DNA from: Candidatus Hydrogenedentota bacterium
GTDB taxonomy: Bacteria > Hydrogenedentota > Hydrogenedentia > Hydrogenedentales > JAEUWI01
Length of the DNA stretch: 64,000 bases
Direction of reading: 5' to 3'
Assembly (NCBI GenBank): GCA_019637335.1
Contig: JAHBVV010000031.1
Location: forward strand, 21,653-85,652
The translations under genes were made by a program, and so were the position numbers. The notes under the pieces are model-generated. The model ran no database searches. It was not told the DNA's origin and saw only the letters and a list, made by a program, of their open reading frames with translations. How positions within the stretch are numbered: the stretch's first letter is position 1; every line of letters starts with the position of its first letter. Shown here piece after piece: positions 44,245 through 52,302 of the stretch.

Positions 44245-44273
44245 ATGGTATTGCCTCCGATATCCGGCCCGTG

Positions 44274-45170
44274 TCAGCCGTTGAACGGGCGGTTGTAGCG
44301 ACCGAATGTCCGCGCGCTGTCCTCCGTCATCGGGAAGCGATCCCCCGGGTACCGGATGAAGTCCACATGGCCGTCCATGTACAGCACATTCGCGCCGCCG
44401 GGCACATGATTGAAATCCGCGCTAAACGTCGAAATATGGTCCCACACGATAGGAACCTCGCTCTGGGCCCGCGCGCTGCCGCCCGGATTGTTGATATCCG
44501 TAATCAGGAAGCGCTCGATCCCCTCGCGCAGGCGGAGCAGCCGGTTGCCCCCGCTCGTCTGGGTCCCCGCGTAGGCCGCGCTCACCGTGAAATCATTGTC
44601 GCTCTGTTCGCCGTTCGTGTTCACGTTGGCCAGCGCCAGTTCACCCCACGGCGTGCTGTCCTTGAATTCCTGCTCCGAGTAGCGGCCGCCTAAGTCCGTC
44701 CCGATTGTGCCCACCAGCGGCCCGAGAATGTTCACGTCATCCATGATGAGCCAGCCCGTATAGTCGAATGGCTCTTTCAGGAACTCACACGGGTCGATCA
44801 CGCCATTTTGGTTGCCGCCGCCGTCGTAACGGGCCAGCGCGGACTCAAACCGCGCCCAGGACGGACACCACGCCACATTCGCGTCGGTCAGATATTCCGG
44901 CATCAACTGCGTGCCATCGAAGATCATCGCATCGCTCAGGGTGACCCCGTCGCAGTTGAAGGTCTTCCGGCGCGGGTACTTCTCACCCGGCGACTCCCCC
45001 GCATACATCTTCATCACCAGGCCGATCTGCTTCAGGTTGTTCTGGCAGGCCGCCCGGCGCGCGGCTTCACGGGCGCGCGCAAGCGCCGGCAGCAGGATCG
45101 CCGCCAGGATACCGATGATCGCAATGACCACCAGCAGTTCAATCAGGGTAAATCCGCGCTTCAGTTTCAT
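44274..45170 (-). CDS. Prepilin-type protein with H-X9-DG-like C-terminal motif (DUF1559-like)
   Basis: 298 residues. Leader MKLKRG is cleaved before [20 protein letters not shown], with Glu at +5, so it should be processed by a prepilin peptidase. The Cys-containing [10 protein letters not shown] follows. The C-terminal part has [18 protein letters not shown], the prepilin-processing-associated H-X9-DG type motif abundant in Lentisphaerae, Planctomycetes and Hydrogenedentota. Many genomes encode dozens of these with unknown roles. It has its own promoter and terminator, so is monocistronic. Confidence 0.92.
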   Translation of the reverse strand: MKLKRGFTLIELLVVIAIIGILAAILLPALARAREAARRAACQNNLKQIGLVMKMYAGESPGEKYPRRKTFNCDGVTLSDAMIFDGTQLMPEYLTDANVAWCPSWARFESALARYDGGGNQNGVIDPCEFLKEPFDYTGWLIMDDVNILGPLVGTIGTDLGGRYSEQEFKDSTPWGELALANVNTNGEQSDNDFTVSAAYAGTQTSGGNRLLRLREGIERFLITDINNPGGSARAQSEVPIVWDHISTFSADFNHVPGGANVLYMDGHVDFIRYPGDRFPMTEDSARTFGRYNRPFNG

Positions 45171-45277
45171 CGTTCCATGTCCTCTCTCGACTCAGTCAGG
45201 GCCGGGCCTGGTTAGGCGTGCCGATTGCTGTTCACAACTTTCCAAACGGCATGCCGACATTACACAACAGTTCAGGC

Positions 45278-45306
45278 AGTATAACAAATGCCGCTCTGCC
45301 ACGCAA
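45278..45306 (-). promoter_or_regulatory. Promoter of the H-X9-DG prepilin gene
   Basis: Minus-strand TTGCGT, a 17-nt spacer, then TATACT. The predicted leader is about 100 nt. It shares the TATACT -10 with the TIGR04255 cassette promoter. Confidence 0.6.
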
Positions 45307-45386
45307 TTGATATGTGCCGCTCGCCTTCGGGCACATAAAACCCCGCATTCGCAAGCCCCGAACGCTGGGATCGGGCCCGCGGCCCC

Positions 45387-45395
45387 TGCTATCAT
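45387..45395 (+). promoter_or_regulatory. Possible extended -10 for the ceramidase-like gene
   Basis: TGCTATCAT lies 33 nt before the ATG. No good -35 is visible, as expected for an extended -10 promoter; the assignment is tentative. A TTTGGAG ribosome site follows. Confidence 0.35.
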
Positions 45396-45428
45396 GATCC
45401 AACCCCTCACTTTGGAGTACCGCAGTTC

Positions 45429-47015
45429 ATGGCCTTCGTCCGAAATCACAAAGTCCTCACCGTCCTCATTCTCATGCTGCTCCTCGCCGCCCTATGGTTC
45501 CGGGGGAGGCTCCGCGGACCCTACCCCGACTACGCCCTCGATTTCCTGATTCCCGAGGACATGTCCGTGGCGCCCCGGGGCCTCGAAGTCGGTGTCGGCA
45601 TGGAAGATATCAGCCCCGATTTCAGCCTGTACGACACCTGGACCGACGTGAACGAAAACAGCCGCTACGACAAGGGCGTCGACACGTTCGAGGACCGCAA
45701 CGGCAACGGGAAGTTTGACCCGATCTGGCTCGCGGGCTTCAGTTCAAACCGCCCGGCGAAGGGCATCAACGACACCCCCTGGACCCGCGCCATTGCCCTG
45801 CGAAACAACGGCGTCACCCTCGTCCTCGTTACTATCGACAGCGTGGGGATCTTCCACAACGACTTCATCGCGGTGCGCGAGGCGGTCAGCGCGGAACTCG
45901 GCATCGATCACATCATGTTTTCAAGCAGCCACACGCACGAGACCCCCGACACCATGAAGATATGGAGCGGGCCCGTCCCCATCCTGGGCTACGACGGGCG
46001 CTACATGGACATGGTCCGCGAGAAAACGCGCGACGCCATCGAGAGCGCCGTTCACGCCCTGCGCCCCGCCGATATGTACTGCACCACGGTCGAAATCGCG
46101 CCCGAGGGCTTCGTGAATGACTCGCGCCTGCCCGAAGTCATGGACAACACCATGTACCTCATGCGCTTCACCAAACGCGAGACCGACGAGACTATTGCGA
46201 CCTTCGTGAGCTGGGGCAACCACCCCGAGGCGCTGGGCGGCAAGAACGGCTACATCACCTCCGACTTCCCCCACTGGCTGCGCGAAGGCGTGGAAAACGG
46301 CGTGCCCGATCCCGCCGGCGTGGAAGGCTTCGGCGGCATGTGCCTCTACTTCCAGGGCCAGATCGGCGGGCTCATGACCCAGCTCCACACCACCGTGCCA
46401 CACCGCGACGGCCAGAAAAGCTTCCGCGACGCCTCCTTCGAAAAAGCCCAGGCCCTCGGCGAGAACCTCGCCATCGTCGCCTGCAACGCCCTTCGCAGCG
46501 ACCGCGTCTGGAAAAATGAAAACCCGCGCCTCGCCGTGGCCGCGCGGACCATCCGCGTGCCCGTGCAGGGCATGTACAAGTACGCCATGATGCTCGGGCT
46601 CATCCACGAAGGCTACAAGCTCGGCCAGGGCGCGCGCACCGAGATCAACGTCATCCGCATCGGCGGCGTGCTCATGCTCAGCACCCCCGGCGAAATCTAC
46701 CCCGAAATCGTCGAAGGCGGCGTCGAAGCCCTCCCCGGGCGCGACTTCGAAATTGCGCCCGTGGAAGTCCCCCCGCTCCGCGAGGAAATGGAGCGCAACG
46801 CGCGCATGGCCCTCGTCATCGGCCTGGCCAACGACCAGATCGGCTATATGGTCCCCAAGAGCCAGTGGGACGTGAAGCCCCCCTTCGTCTACGGCGACAA
46901 AGCCCAATACGGCGAATCCAACTCCGGCGGCCCCGACGTGGCCCCGACGATCCACCGGGAATCGTGGAGACTGCTGGAAGAGATGAACGCGGTGTATCCG
47001 GAGCCTGGGACATAG
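45429..47015 (+). CDS. Neutral/alkaline ceramidase-like membrane-anchored protein
   Basis: 528 residues. An N-terminal signal anchor at about 9-26 is followed by an N-terminal domain like neutral/alkaline non-lysosomal ceramidase. VGMEDISPDF begins the core, and SSSHTHETPD near 165-172 provides the His-x-His zinc-type motif. GNHPEALGGKN and LMLSTPGEIYPE are further family-like segments. Inserted near 72-97 are two EF-hand-like loops (DVNENSRYD, DRNGNGKFD) that probably bind calcium. Such proteins occur in planctomycete-like genomes, but sphingolipid hydrolysis has not been shown for this subgroup. Outer face of the inner membrane or periplasm is likely. Confidence 0.8.
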   Translation: MAFVRNHKVLTVLILMLLLAALWFRGRLRGPYPDYALDFLIPEDMSVAPRGLEVGVGMEDISPDFSLYDTWTDVNENSRYDKGVDTFEDRNGNGKFDPIWLAGFSSNRPAKGINDTPWTRAIALRNNGVTLVLVTIDSVGIFHNDFIAVREAVSAELGIDHIMFSSSHTHETPDTMKIWSGPVPILGYDGRYMDMVREKTRDAIESAVHALRPADMYCTTVEIAPEGFVNDSRLPEVMDNTMYLMRFTKRETDETIATFVSWGNHPEALGGKNGYITSDFPHWLREGVENGVPDPAGVEGFGGMCLYFQGQIGGLMTQLHTTVPHRDGQKSFRDASFEKAQALGENLAIVACNALRSDRVWKNENPRLAVAARTIRVPVQGMYKYAMMLGLIHEGYKLGQGARTEINVIRIGGVLMLSTPGEIYPEIVEGGVEALPGRDFEIAPVEVPPLREEMERNARMALVIGLANDQIGYMVPKSQWDVKPPFVYGDKAQYGESNSGGPDVAPTIHRESWRLLEEMNAVYPEPGT

Positions 47016-47416
47016 AATGTCTGCCGAACTTTAGCGGCACGAAGTCCAGCTGTTTCCTCCTCGTCTCAATTCGAGGCCGCAGTGGAAGCCCGGACCAATG
47101 TGAACGCAGGCGGCTCGTCGATCACTCACCAGTGGCGCGTATTTCATAAAGGGTGATACCTGGGGCCAATCGTCTCCACTGCCGACCGAGCCTATATAGG
47201 GAAAAATCCACGGTCGTGCGTGCTATCGTCGCAGTATCGAGCCATGACGATTCAATGGCGACACTACTTCATACAGCTAGAATTTTGCCGAAAACCTTAA
47301 CTTGACTATTTCGATTTTGTGGTGCATGCTACATGCAGGAGAAACGAACCGGAACACATACCTTATGTTGTATGCGTAGGTTTCTGTGGCCCAACATGCG
47401 GAAGGGATTACAATCA
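47016..47416 (+). promoter_or_regulatory. Gene-free leader region of the dCTP-deaminase-like cassette with candidate promoter
   Basis: 401 bp whose composition shifts from GC-rich to AT-rich around 47150-47280. A candidate promoter is TTGACT, 17 nt, CATGCT at 47302-47330, followed by about 85 nt of leader. An alternative upstream in-frame ATG for the first cassette gene lies at 47333. No other gene, tRNA or clear inverted terminal repeat is seen; a small RNA cannot be excluded. Confidence 0.4.
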
Positions 47417-47899
47417 ATGTCAACCATTTTCGAGTCAAGCGATCTGTTTGAAGCCAGCATCCGACTTGAGGATGCTGCGGCTAGCCTTGCACAGATTGCG
47501 GAGACCTGTAAGCTCGATGCGACTGACACCGGGTCGCTGAAATGGGCAGGCGATCTCTTGCGGTCTGTAGACTGGGATTTTCAAAAGGATTCTCCTAGGC
47601 ATATAAATCCCGATCTCGCTGTGCAGGCAACGAGTATCAGGCCGTTTTTCTATAACGTATTGATTGAATCCAGGGATCAATTCATCGCAGCCGGTATTAG
47701 TAGTGAGGAGGACGCGTTAGACTTTTTCAGAAACTTTTACGGACTGCTAAATGGCGAAAAGGCACCAAGTGATATTTCGAAGTCGCACTTGAGTCTAGCT
47801 TCCAAGTTTCTACATGAGATTTCAAGGGGATTATTACTCGAAGTTACTGGAAACTACCATGCTGGATTCGAACATCGAACGGAATTTTCCACATTCTAG
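47417..47899 (+). CDS. Hypothetical protein, first gene of the dCTP-deaminase-like cassette
   Basis: 160 residues from an ATG preceded by GAAGGG; a start 28 codons upstream is possible. It is not recognised. The sequence is mostly helical and acidic near the N-terminus (FEASIRLEDAAASLAQIAETC), with an aromatic segment FFYNVLIESRDQFIAAGI and a C-terminal helix LSLASKFLHEISRGLLLEV. No catalytic motif or membrane helix is visible. The downstream gene starts 23 nt later, so the three genes form one unit. AT-rich codon use (many TTT, AAA and AGA-type codons) separates it from flanking genes. Confidence 0.65.
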   Translation: MSTIFESSDLFEASIRLEDAAASLAQIAETCKLDATDTGSLKWAGDLLRSVDWDFQKDSPRHINPDLAVQATSIRPFFYNVLIESRDQFIAAGISSEEDALDFFRNFYGLLNGEKAPSDISKSHLSLASKFLHEISRGLLLEVTGNYHAGFEHRTEFSTF

Positions 47900-47922
47900 C
47901 GCAAAAGGCAGGGGGTTAGAGC

Positions 47923-49392
47923 TTGAAAGAGACTAACTGGTGCGAGGTGCTCCTTCGTAACGAGGTTGTTCGCTGTTCTCAGAAAATTGCGAACCATGCA
48001 CTTAAACTGGAGCAGGCATTGGATTTTCCAAACGAGGCTCCAGAATACTATGCGCGCCTTGTTGGTGGCACCGCAAAGACAATTCATTCTCACGCGGCTG
48101 ATATACCGCCAGACTTGCTTCAAAAAGCAAACATTTTCTTGCGAGATCTGTGGGGGATTCTTCGAAATGCTGAACGCTCAAGAATCTCGGCAACTCCATG
48201 GAGTATGATTCAGTCACTGGAAGAATTCTGCAGGCAATGTGTGGATGGCTCCGACACCAGCTTTCTCATTCGGCCTCAGTGGACACGAAACTACTCTGTC
48301 CAAGTTGATGAGTGGGTATCTAAATTGCGAAATTTGATTCTCGCTTTTCGTTGTTTCCCCATCAATGAATGGGAGCAGAATACCGATGCTTGCGACCCCA
48401 ATGGCCCGATTCGGAAAATATATACGATTTCTTTTCCAAGAATGGAGAGGAACAATGTTCTACTTCACTCGGCATTGGGTCACGAGATCGGTCATATAGT
48501 TTCGGAAACACACGTACAGTCTACCTTTAAGAGCGCTTGGCTTCAAGAAGAGCGTGAATTCAAGAAAGCCTTTGAAGATGACGCCAAGAGAAGAGATCCG
48601 ATCTCCGGGAGCGAAGGAGAACTATTTAAGTCCGCGATCGAGGATCGAATATCTGAAAGGGTTTCTTCTGACCTCAGCGTTGCTCGCAACCTAATTGTCC
48701 AGGCATTCAGAGAACTTTGTGCGGATGCTGTGGGCTTTCATCTATTCGGCCCTGCCGCCTTCGCCGCATACTCGGAAATTGCAGCATGTGCCGATTTGGA
48801 CGCCAGGCCTATGCGGCGCAACGAGTACTATCCGCCTTGGCGTTTCAGGCTTCGAACTGTTGGGAATCAAATAATCGACCAATTGGACCGCAACAAAACA
48901 CACAGCAAACTTGAAGAGCCAATGTTAAGCCCGTTCGTCGAGTGGCTTCGGGTCGTCATAGAATTCTCGAGACATGAGACGGATATGCGGAGTATTGACG
49001 CAGACATCGTAACCCGGTATTCGTACCAATTCGTGAACCGGCACTTCCCTATACTCCGGGCAAAAGTAATTGAGAACCTGCCAGATGCCGTCCGATTCCC
49101 TTACGATATCGTTTCGCAGTCTTCTAAGATTCTTGAGTTATTAAAGAGACTTGAACAGGGAGTGCCACCCAATGAGATTGGCTCTTGGCCAGATACTATG
49201 CCAGCGGCACTGGCAGATATCTTGAATGCGGGATGGGCGTTCAAATTCTACAAAGCGAGTAGCAACCCAACTGAGCCAATGAACGAAGTATGTGACAATC
49301 TTTGCTTGCTCCTATTGAAGTCAATTGAATCCTCATTTGTGCAAAACAAATATCAGAACCACTTGCCCAACGAAAAGTTGCTTCAGACATGA
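47923..49392 (+). CDS. Gluzincin-like zinc metallopeptidase of unknown family
   Basis: 489 residues from a TTG with an AGGGGG ribosome site. The zinc motif HEIGH is at 187-191 (context LGHEIGHIV). It is followed 73 residues later by ELCAD at 264-268, giving the HEXXH plus ExxxD arrangement of gluzincin peptidases, with Glu264 the likely third ligand. The catalytic domain is flanked by long helical regions. There is no signal peptide, so it probably acts in the cytoplasm. Its stop overlaps the start of the dCTP-deaminase-like gene (ATGA). Placement in a low-GC cassette suggests a regulatory or defence role (inference). I do not recognise a named family. Confidence 0.72.
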   Translation: MKETNWCEVLLRNEVVRCSQKIANHALKLEQALDFPNEAPEYYARLVGGTAKTIHSHAADIPPDLLQKANIFLRDLWGILRNAERSRISATPWSMIQSLEEFCRQCVDGSDTSFLIRPQWTRNYSVQVDEWVSKLRNLILAFRCFPINEWEQNTDACDPNGPIRKIYTISFPRMERNNVLLHSALGHEIGHIVSETHVQSTFKSAWLQEEREFKKAFEDDAKRRDPISGSEGELFKSAIEDRISERVSSDLSVARNLIVQAFRELCADAVGFHLFGPAAFAAYSEIAACADLDARPMRRNEYYPPWRFRLRTVGNQIIDQLDRNKTHSKLEEPMLSPFVEWLRVVIEFSRHETDMRSIDADIVTRYSYQFVNRHFPILRAKVIENLPDAVRFPYDIVSQSSKILELLKRLEQGVPPNEIGSWPDTMPAALADILNAGWAFKFYKASSNPTEPMNEVCDNLCLLLLKSIESSFVQNKYQNHLPNEKLLQT

Positions 49393-49997
49393 GTACTATC
49401 ACCAAAGTCGCCCTTGAAGAACGACTTAGGAACACGAATCCTGTCGAACGGCTGGTCATTACACCAATGCTGACAGTAGAGCAAGTTGGTGGGGCATCAA
49501 TCGACGTTCGATTGGGAAATCAATTTATATTGTTTCACACCCATACATTTGGAGCTTTCGACAAGAAAGAATTGACGGGTAGGCTTAGGGCCGCTCAGGA
49601 ACGCTTCATTGTCCCGTACGGGGGGAGTTTTGTGCTTCATCCTGGCATGCTGGTACTTGCGGCGACTCTCGAGTATTTCTCACTTCCCTACAATCTTGAA
49701 TGCCAAATTGAAGGTAGATCCTCTTGGGCGAGGGTGGGTCTTCAGATCGCAACAGCGTCTACAGTTGAACCGTTATTTAAGGGAGTCGTCACGCTGGAGT
49801 TATCCAACGTCGGAACTATTCCCCTGCGACTACATCCTGGTATTCGAATAGCTCAAGCTGTATTTCACGACGCAGTTCCTTCTGTATCTTGTGTCGAGGC
49901 TCGAAAGAGAAAGTACCATGGGGCAATCGGCCCTGAGTTTAGCAAGGTCCATGAAGACAAGGACATCGAGATTTTCAGCCAGACTCTCAGCCGATGA
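49389..49997 (+). CDS. dCTP deaminase/dUTPase-fold protein
   Basis: 202 residues. It is predicted to deaminate dCTP to dUTP or bind a related nucleotide. Conserved core residues are visible: GRSSWARVG at 109-117 (Ser111 and Arg115 equivalents), VEPLFKG at about 126-132 in place of the usual I-D-P-G-x-x-G, and TLELSNVG with the catalytic Glu at 137. The final core strand LHPGIRIAQAVF follows. Length and register closely match housekeeping Dcd (about 190 residues). Its place as third gene of a translationally coupled low-GC cassette behind a peptidase points instead to a specialised role. dCTP deaminases are known to protect bacteria from phage by depleting dCTP, so defence is a reasonable inference. 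Confidence 0.82.
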   Translation: MSTITKVALEERLRNTNPVERLVITPMLTVEQVGGASIDVRLGNQFILFHTHTFGAFDKKELTGRLRAAQERFIVPYGGSFVLHPGMLVLAATLEYFSLPYNLECQIEGRSSWARVGLQIATASTVEPLFKGVVTLELSNVGTIPLRLHPGIRIAQAVFHDAVPSVSCVEARKRKYHGAIGPEFSKVHEDKDIEIFSQTLSR

Positions 49998-50009
49998 AGA
50001 AGCACTCCA

Positions 50010-51053
50010 ATGAATCCTATTCTATACTTCCTTGCTGCCAAATCATTACTCTTATTTTCGATGAATAGTGCCTCAATAGAAGAAGCCCCCTCCCCCCATC
50101 TCTCGGTCCCCAGCCCCGACCCCGCACTCGCGGCAATCACCGCGAAGTTCACTGACTACGACGTCATCCTCCGGCCCGACGAGGACAAGCCGGAGTGGTG
50201 GGCCGGAGCCCCATCCATCGTCCACGACGATGGCGTATTCTGGCTGGCCGCCCGCATGCGCACCCAGGAATCGACCCGCGGCCTGCGTGGATACGAAATC
50301 CGCATTCTGCGAAGCGACGACGGCGCAAACTTCGAGGCCGTCCACCGGATTAAACGCGAGGACGTGCCCATCCCCGGGTTCGAGCGGCCCGCGTTGCTGA
50401 AGGACCCCGCCACCGGCAAGTTCAAGCTCTACGCCTGCGGCCCCTTCGGCGACCAGCCCTGGAACATCATCAAGTTCGACGACGCCGATCGCCCCGACCA
50501 GTTCGACCCGAAGACCGCGCGGACCGTCATCGCGCCGCCCGCGAAGACCTACGAGCGCGACCAGTCCGTATTCGAGTACAAGGACCCCGTCATCATCCAC
50601 GCCGAAGGGGCCTACCACGCCTACCTTATCGGCTACATGCGCCGCAACGAGCGTATCTACCACTACACCAGCCCGGACGGCGAAAACTGGGCCCCGGTGG
50701 GCAACCCCTACCGTTCCGTCATGGAACTCAGCGGCTGGCACGACTTCTTCATCCGGCCGTCATCCGTCCTGCCGCTCGGCTTCGGCTATCTGTTCGTCTA
50801 CGAAGGGAGCAGCACCAAATGGTATGACCCGGTGTACAACGTCTGTACGGGCCTCGGCTTCACCTTCGACCTGCACCACATCATCGACCTGACCCCCAAC
50901 GGCCCGCTGGCCGTCAGCACGACGCCCAGCGAACACTTCGCGACCTGGCGCTACTCCTCCTGGATCGAAGTCGGCGACGAGATCTGGGTCTACGCGGAAG
51001 CCACCTGTCCCAACAACACCCACGAAATTCGCCGCTACCGGATTGCGAAATAG
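50010..51053 (+). CDS. GH43/GH130-like beta-propeller glycosidase or related protein
   Basis: 347 residues with a five-bladed propeller pattern. PEWWAGAPSIVHDDGVFWLAARMR, RPALLKDPATGKFKLYACG, FEYKDPVIIHAEGAYHAYL and HDFFIRPSSVLPL are typical of GH43/GH32/GH130 folds, with Asp-Pro and Glu/Arg active-site type residues. The substrate is not predictable. A signal-like N-terminus (ILYFLAAKSLLLF) is encoded by DNA that is AT-rich, like the cassette before it. At about 50085 the composition changes abruptly to GC-rich. The original start may therefore have been replaced during insertion of the cassette; an in-frame ATG at 50061 is an alternative. Confidence 0.72.
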   Translation: MNPILYFLAAKSLLLFSMNSASIEEAPSPHLSVPSPDPALAAITAKFTDYDVILRPDEDKPEWWAGAPSIVHDDGVFWLAARMRTQESTRGLRGYEIRILRSDDGANFEAVHRIKREDVPIPGFERPALLKDPATGKFKLYACGPFGDQPWNIIKFDDADRPDQFDPKTARTVIAPPAKTYERDQSVFEYKDPVIIHAEGAYHAYLIGYMRRNERIYHYTSPDGENWAPVGNPYRSVMELSGWHDFFIRPSSVLPLGFGYLFVYEGSSTKWYDPVYNVCTGLGFTFDLHHIIDLTPNGPLAVSTTPSEHFATWRYSSWIEVGDEIWVYAEATCPNNTHEIRRYRIAK

Positions 51054-51099
51054 GGACTCCCAGGGCGGGGAAAGCGTGTAGCCCGGGCCGATTTCGCGT

Positions 51100-51128
51100 T
51101 TGACCCGGCGGGCCGCATCTGCCATGCT
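51100..51128 (+). promoter_or_regulatory. Candidate promoter of the Cys-rich hypothetical gene
   Basis: TTGACC, a 17-nt spacer, CATGCT. The same -35/17/CATGCT arrangement occurs before the dCTP-deaminase-like cassette. Transcription would start near 51135, supporting the downstream GTG as translation start. Confidence 0.45.
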
Positions 51129-51159
51129 GGCCTTCCAACCACGAAAGGAGGCCGCGGGC

Positions 51160-51948
51160 GTGGGTGTCGATTTCGTACAGGACCGCGATTGCCGCGTAAA
51201 GCGCGAACTGGGGCTTGATCGGCTCGTGGGCCTGCTCAAGTCGAGAGGCCAGGCCGCCATGCTCGCGCGCAAGCTGGAGGAGAGCGGCGAGGATCCCGAA
51301 ATGGCGACCATCCGGCGGGTGGTGCTCTACCCGAGCGGCCCGGTGGAGGAAGAGGTGCGCATGGCGGACCTGATGAAGGCCGGCGCCGTCCTGGAGCCCT
51401 TCGCCCCCCTCTGCGAAGGATGCACCGCGAATTTCCGAGAGGCCCCCTTCGGCTGCTGCGGCTACCTGAACTATCCGATAAGCAACGCCGAGGAACAGTG
51501 GCTCATGGGGCGCCTTCCGTCTTCAACCTCCTGCGTGGCATGGATTTACCTCCGCGCGGTGTTGCGCGAGCTGAAAATCGACGGCGCCCCCGTGGCGCGC
51601 CTGCGGGGCGAACTGTATTTCGAACGCGACGAGCCCGTCGTGCGCACGTGGGACACAGGCGGAGAACAAATCGCCGTCACGTCGGATCAGATCCTGCACT
51701 TGCTGTTCTATACGGGCCCGGTCAGCCCCCTGCAGGCCGTCTTTGTTGCACTCTTCACCGGCCTCATCCCCCACGACATCTCCCCGGAGGAAATGCAGGT
51801 GATCGTGCAGGATACGCCGGCCATGCAGCATCACCTCGCGCTGCCGCCAGATACCGTGGCGCTGCTGGAGGATACGCAACTGGGTACCTTTCTCATGGCC
51901 CTGATGAGCGCCGCAATCAACGAGGAAATCCTTCTTATCGACGCGTGA
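51160..51948 (+). CDS. Hypothetical protein with conserved-looking Cys cluster
   Basis: 262 residues. A GTG is chosen as start because a perfect AAAGGAGG ribosome site lies 8 nt upstream and the promoter lies just before it; earlier in-frame codons would begin before or at the transcription start. The middle contains CEGCTANFREAPFGCCGYLN, four cysteines in a compact loop suggestive of a metal or Fe-S site. It is otherwise mixed alpha/beta with no signal peptide. Not recognised; cytoplasmic location is likely. Confidence 0.7.
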   Translation: MGVDFVQDRDCRVKRELGLDRLVGLLKSRGQAAMLARKLEESGEDPEMATIRRVVLYPSGPVEEEVRMADLMKAGAVLEPFAPLCEGCTANFREAPFGCCGYLNYPISNAEEQWLMGRLPSSTSCVAWIYLRAVLRELKIDGAPVARLRGELYFERDEPVVRTWDTGGEQIAVTSDQILHLLFYTGPVSPLQAVFVALFTGLIPHDISPEEMQVIVQDTPAMQHHLALPPDTVALLEDTQLGTFLMALMSAAINEEILLIDA

Positions 51949-52001
51949 CGCCACGTCCCGGGATGCGGTTTTCAGGCAAATTCATGACCCTTCGGGACAA
52001 C

Positions 52002-52029
52002 TGGACAAGCTCCGCCGTTGTGATATAGG
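52002..52029 (+). promoter_or_regulatory. Candidate promoter of the lipoprotein pair
   Basis: TGGACA, a 16-nt spacer, TATAGG, about 55 nt ahead of the first lipoprotein start. Confidence 0.4.
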
Positions 52030-52091
52030 ATCCTCATTGCCTGACTTGTGCGGGTAATTGTGCTTCAATCAACATGGAAAGGGTTGTCAAG

Positions 52092-52283
52092 ATGAAAAAA
52101 TCCTGGTTAGCATTCTTGAGCTTGGTGCTGGTTGCCGCGTTCACCGGTTGCGGTGGCAGTTCGGAATCGGCGGCGCCCGGTGACGGCGGAGCCGGCGGCC
52201 GCGACCGTGACCGTTACGAAGAGCCCGCCGAAGCGCCGGCGGAGGCGCCTGCGGAAGCGCCGGTTGAAGCCCCGGCTGAATAA
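52092..52283 (+). CDS. Small lipoprotein with Ala-Pro-Glu repeats
   Basis: 63 residues. The signal peptide MKKSWLAFLSLVLVAAF ends at a lipobox (FTGC), so the mature protein begins at the lipidated Cys. The rest is low-complexity: a Gly/Ser stretch, Arg/Asp pairs, then repeats of the type EAPAEAPAE to the stop. GGAAAGGG precedes the start. It is a short relative of the next gene, sharing leader and Glu-Ala-Pro style tail; the C-terminal domain is absent, so it may be a truncated duplicate. Confidence 0.7.
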   Translation: MKKSWLAFLSLVLVAAFTGCGGSSESAAPGDGGAGGRDRDRYEEPAEAPAEAPAEAPVEAPAE

Positions 52284-52302
52284 CCTGGAAAAGGGCCTCA
52301 CG

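Noticed and set aside
45921..46955. 344-codon minus-strand frame opposite the ceramidase-like gene
   Set aside because: Antisense shadow; the plus strand has a coherent family signature with HTHETPD.
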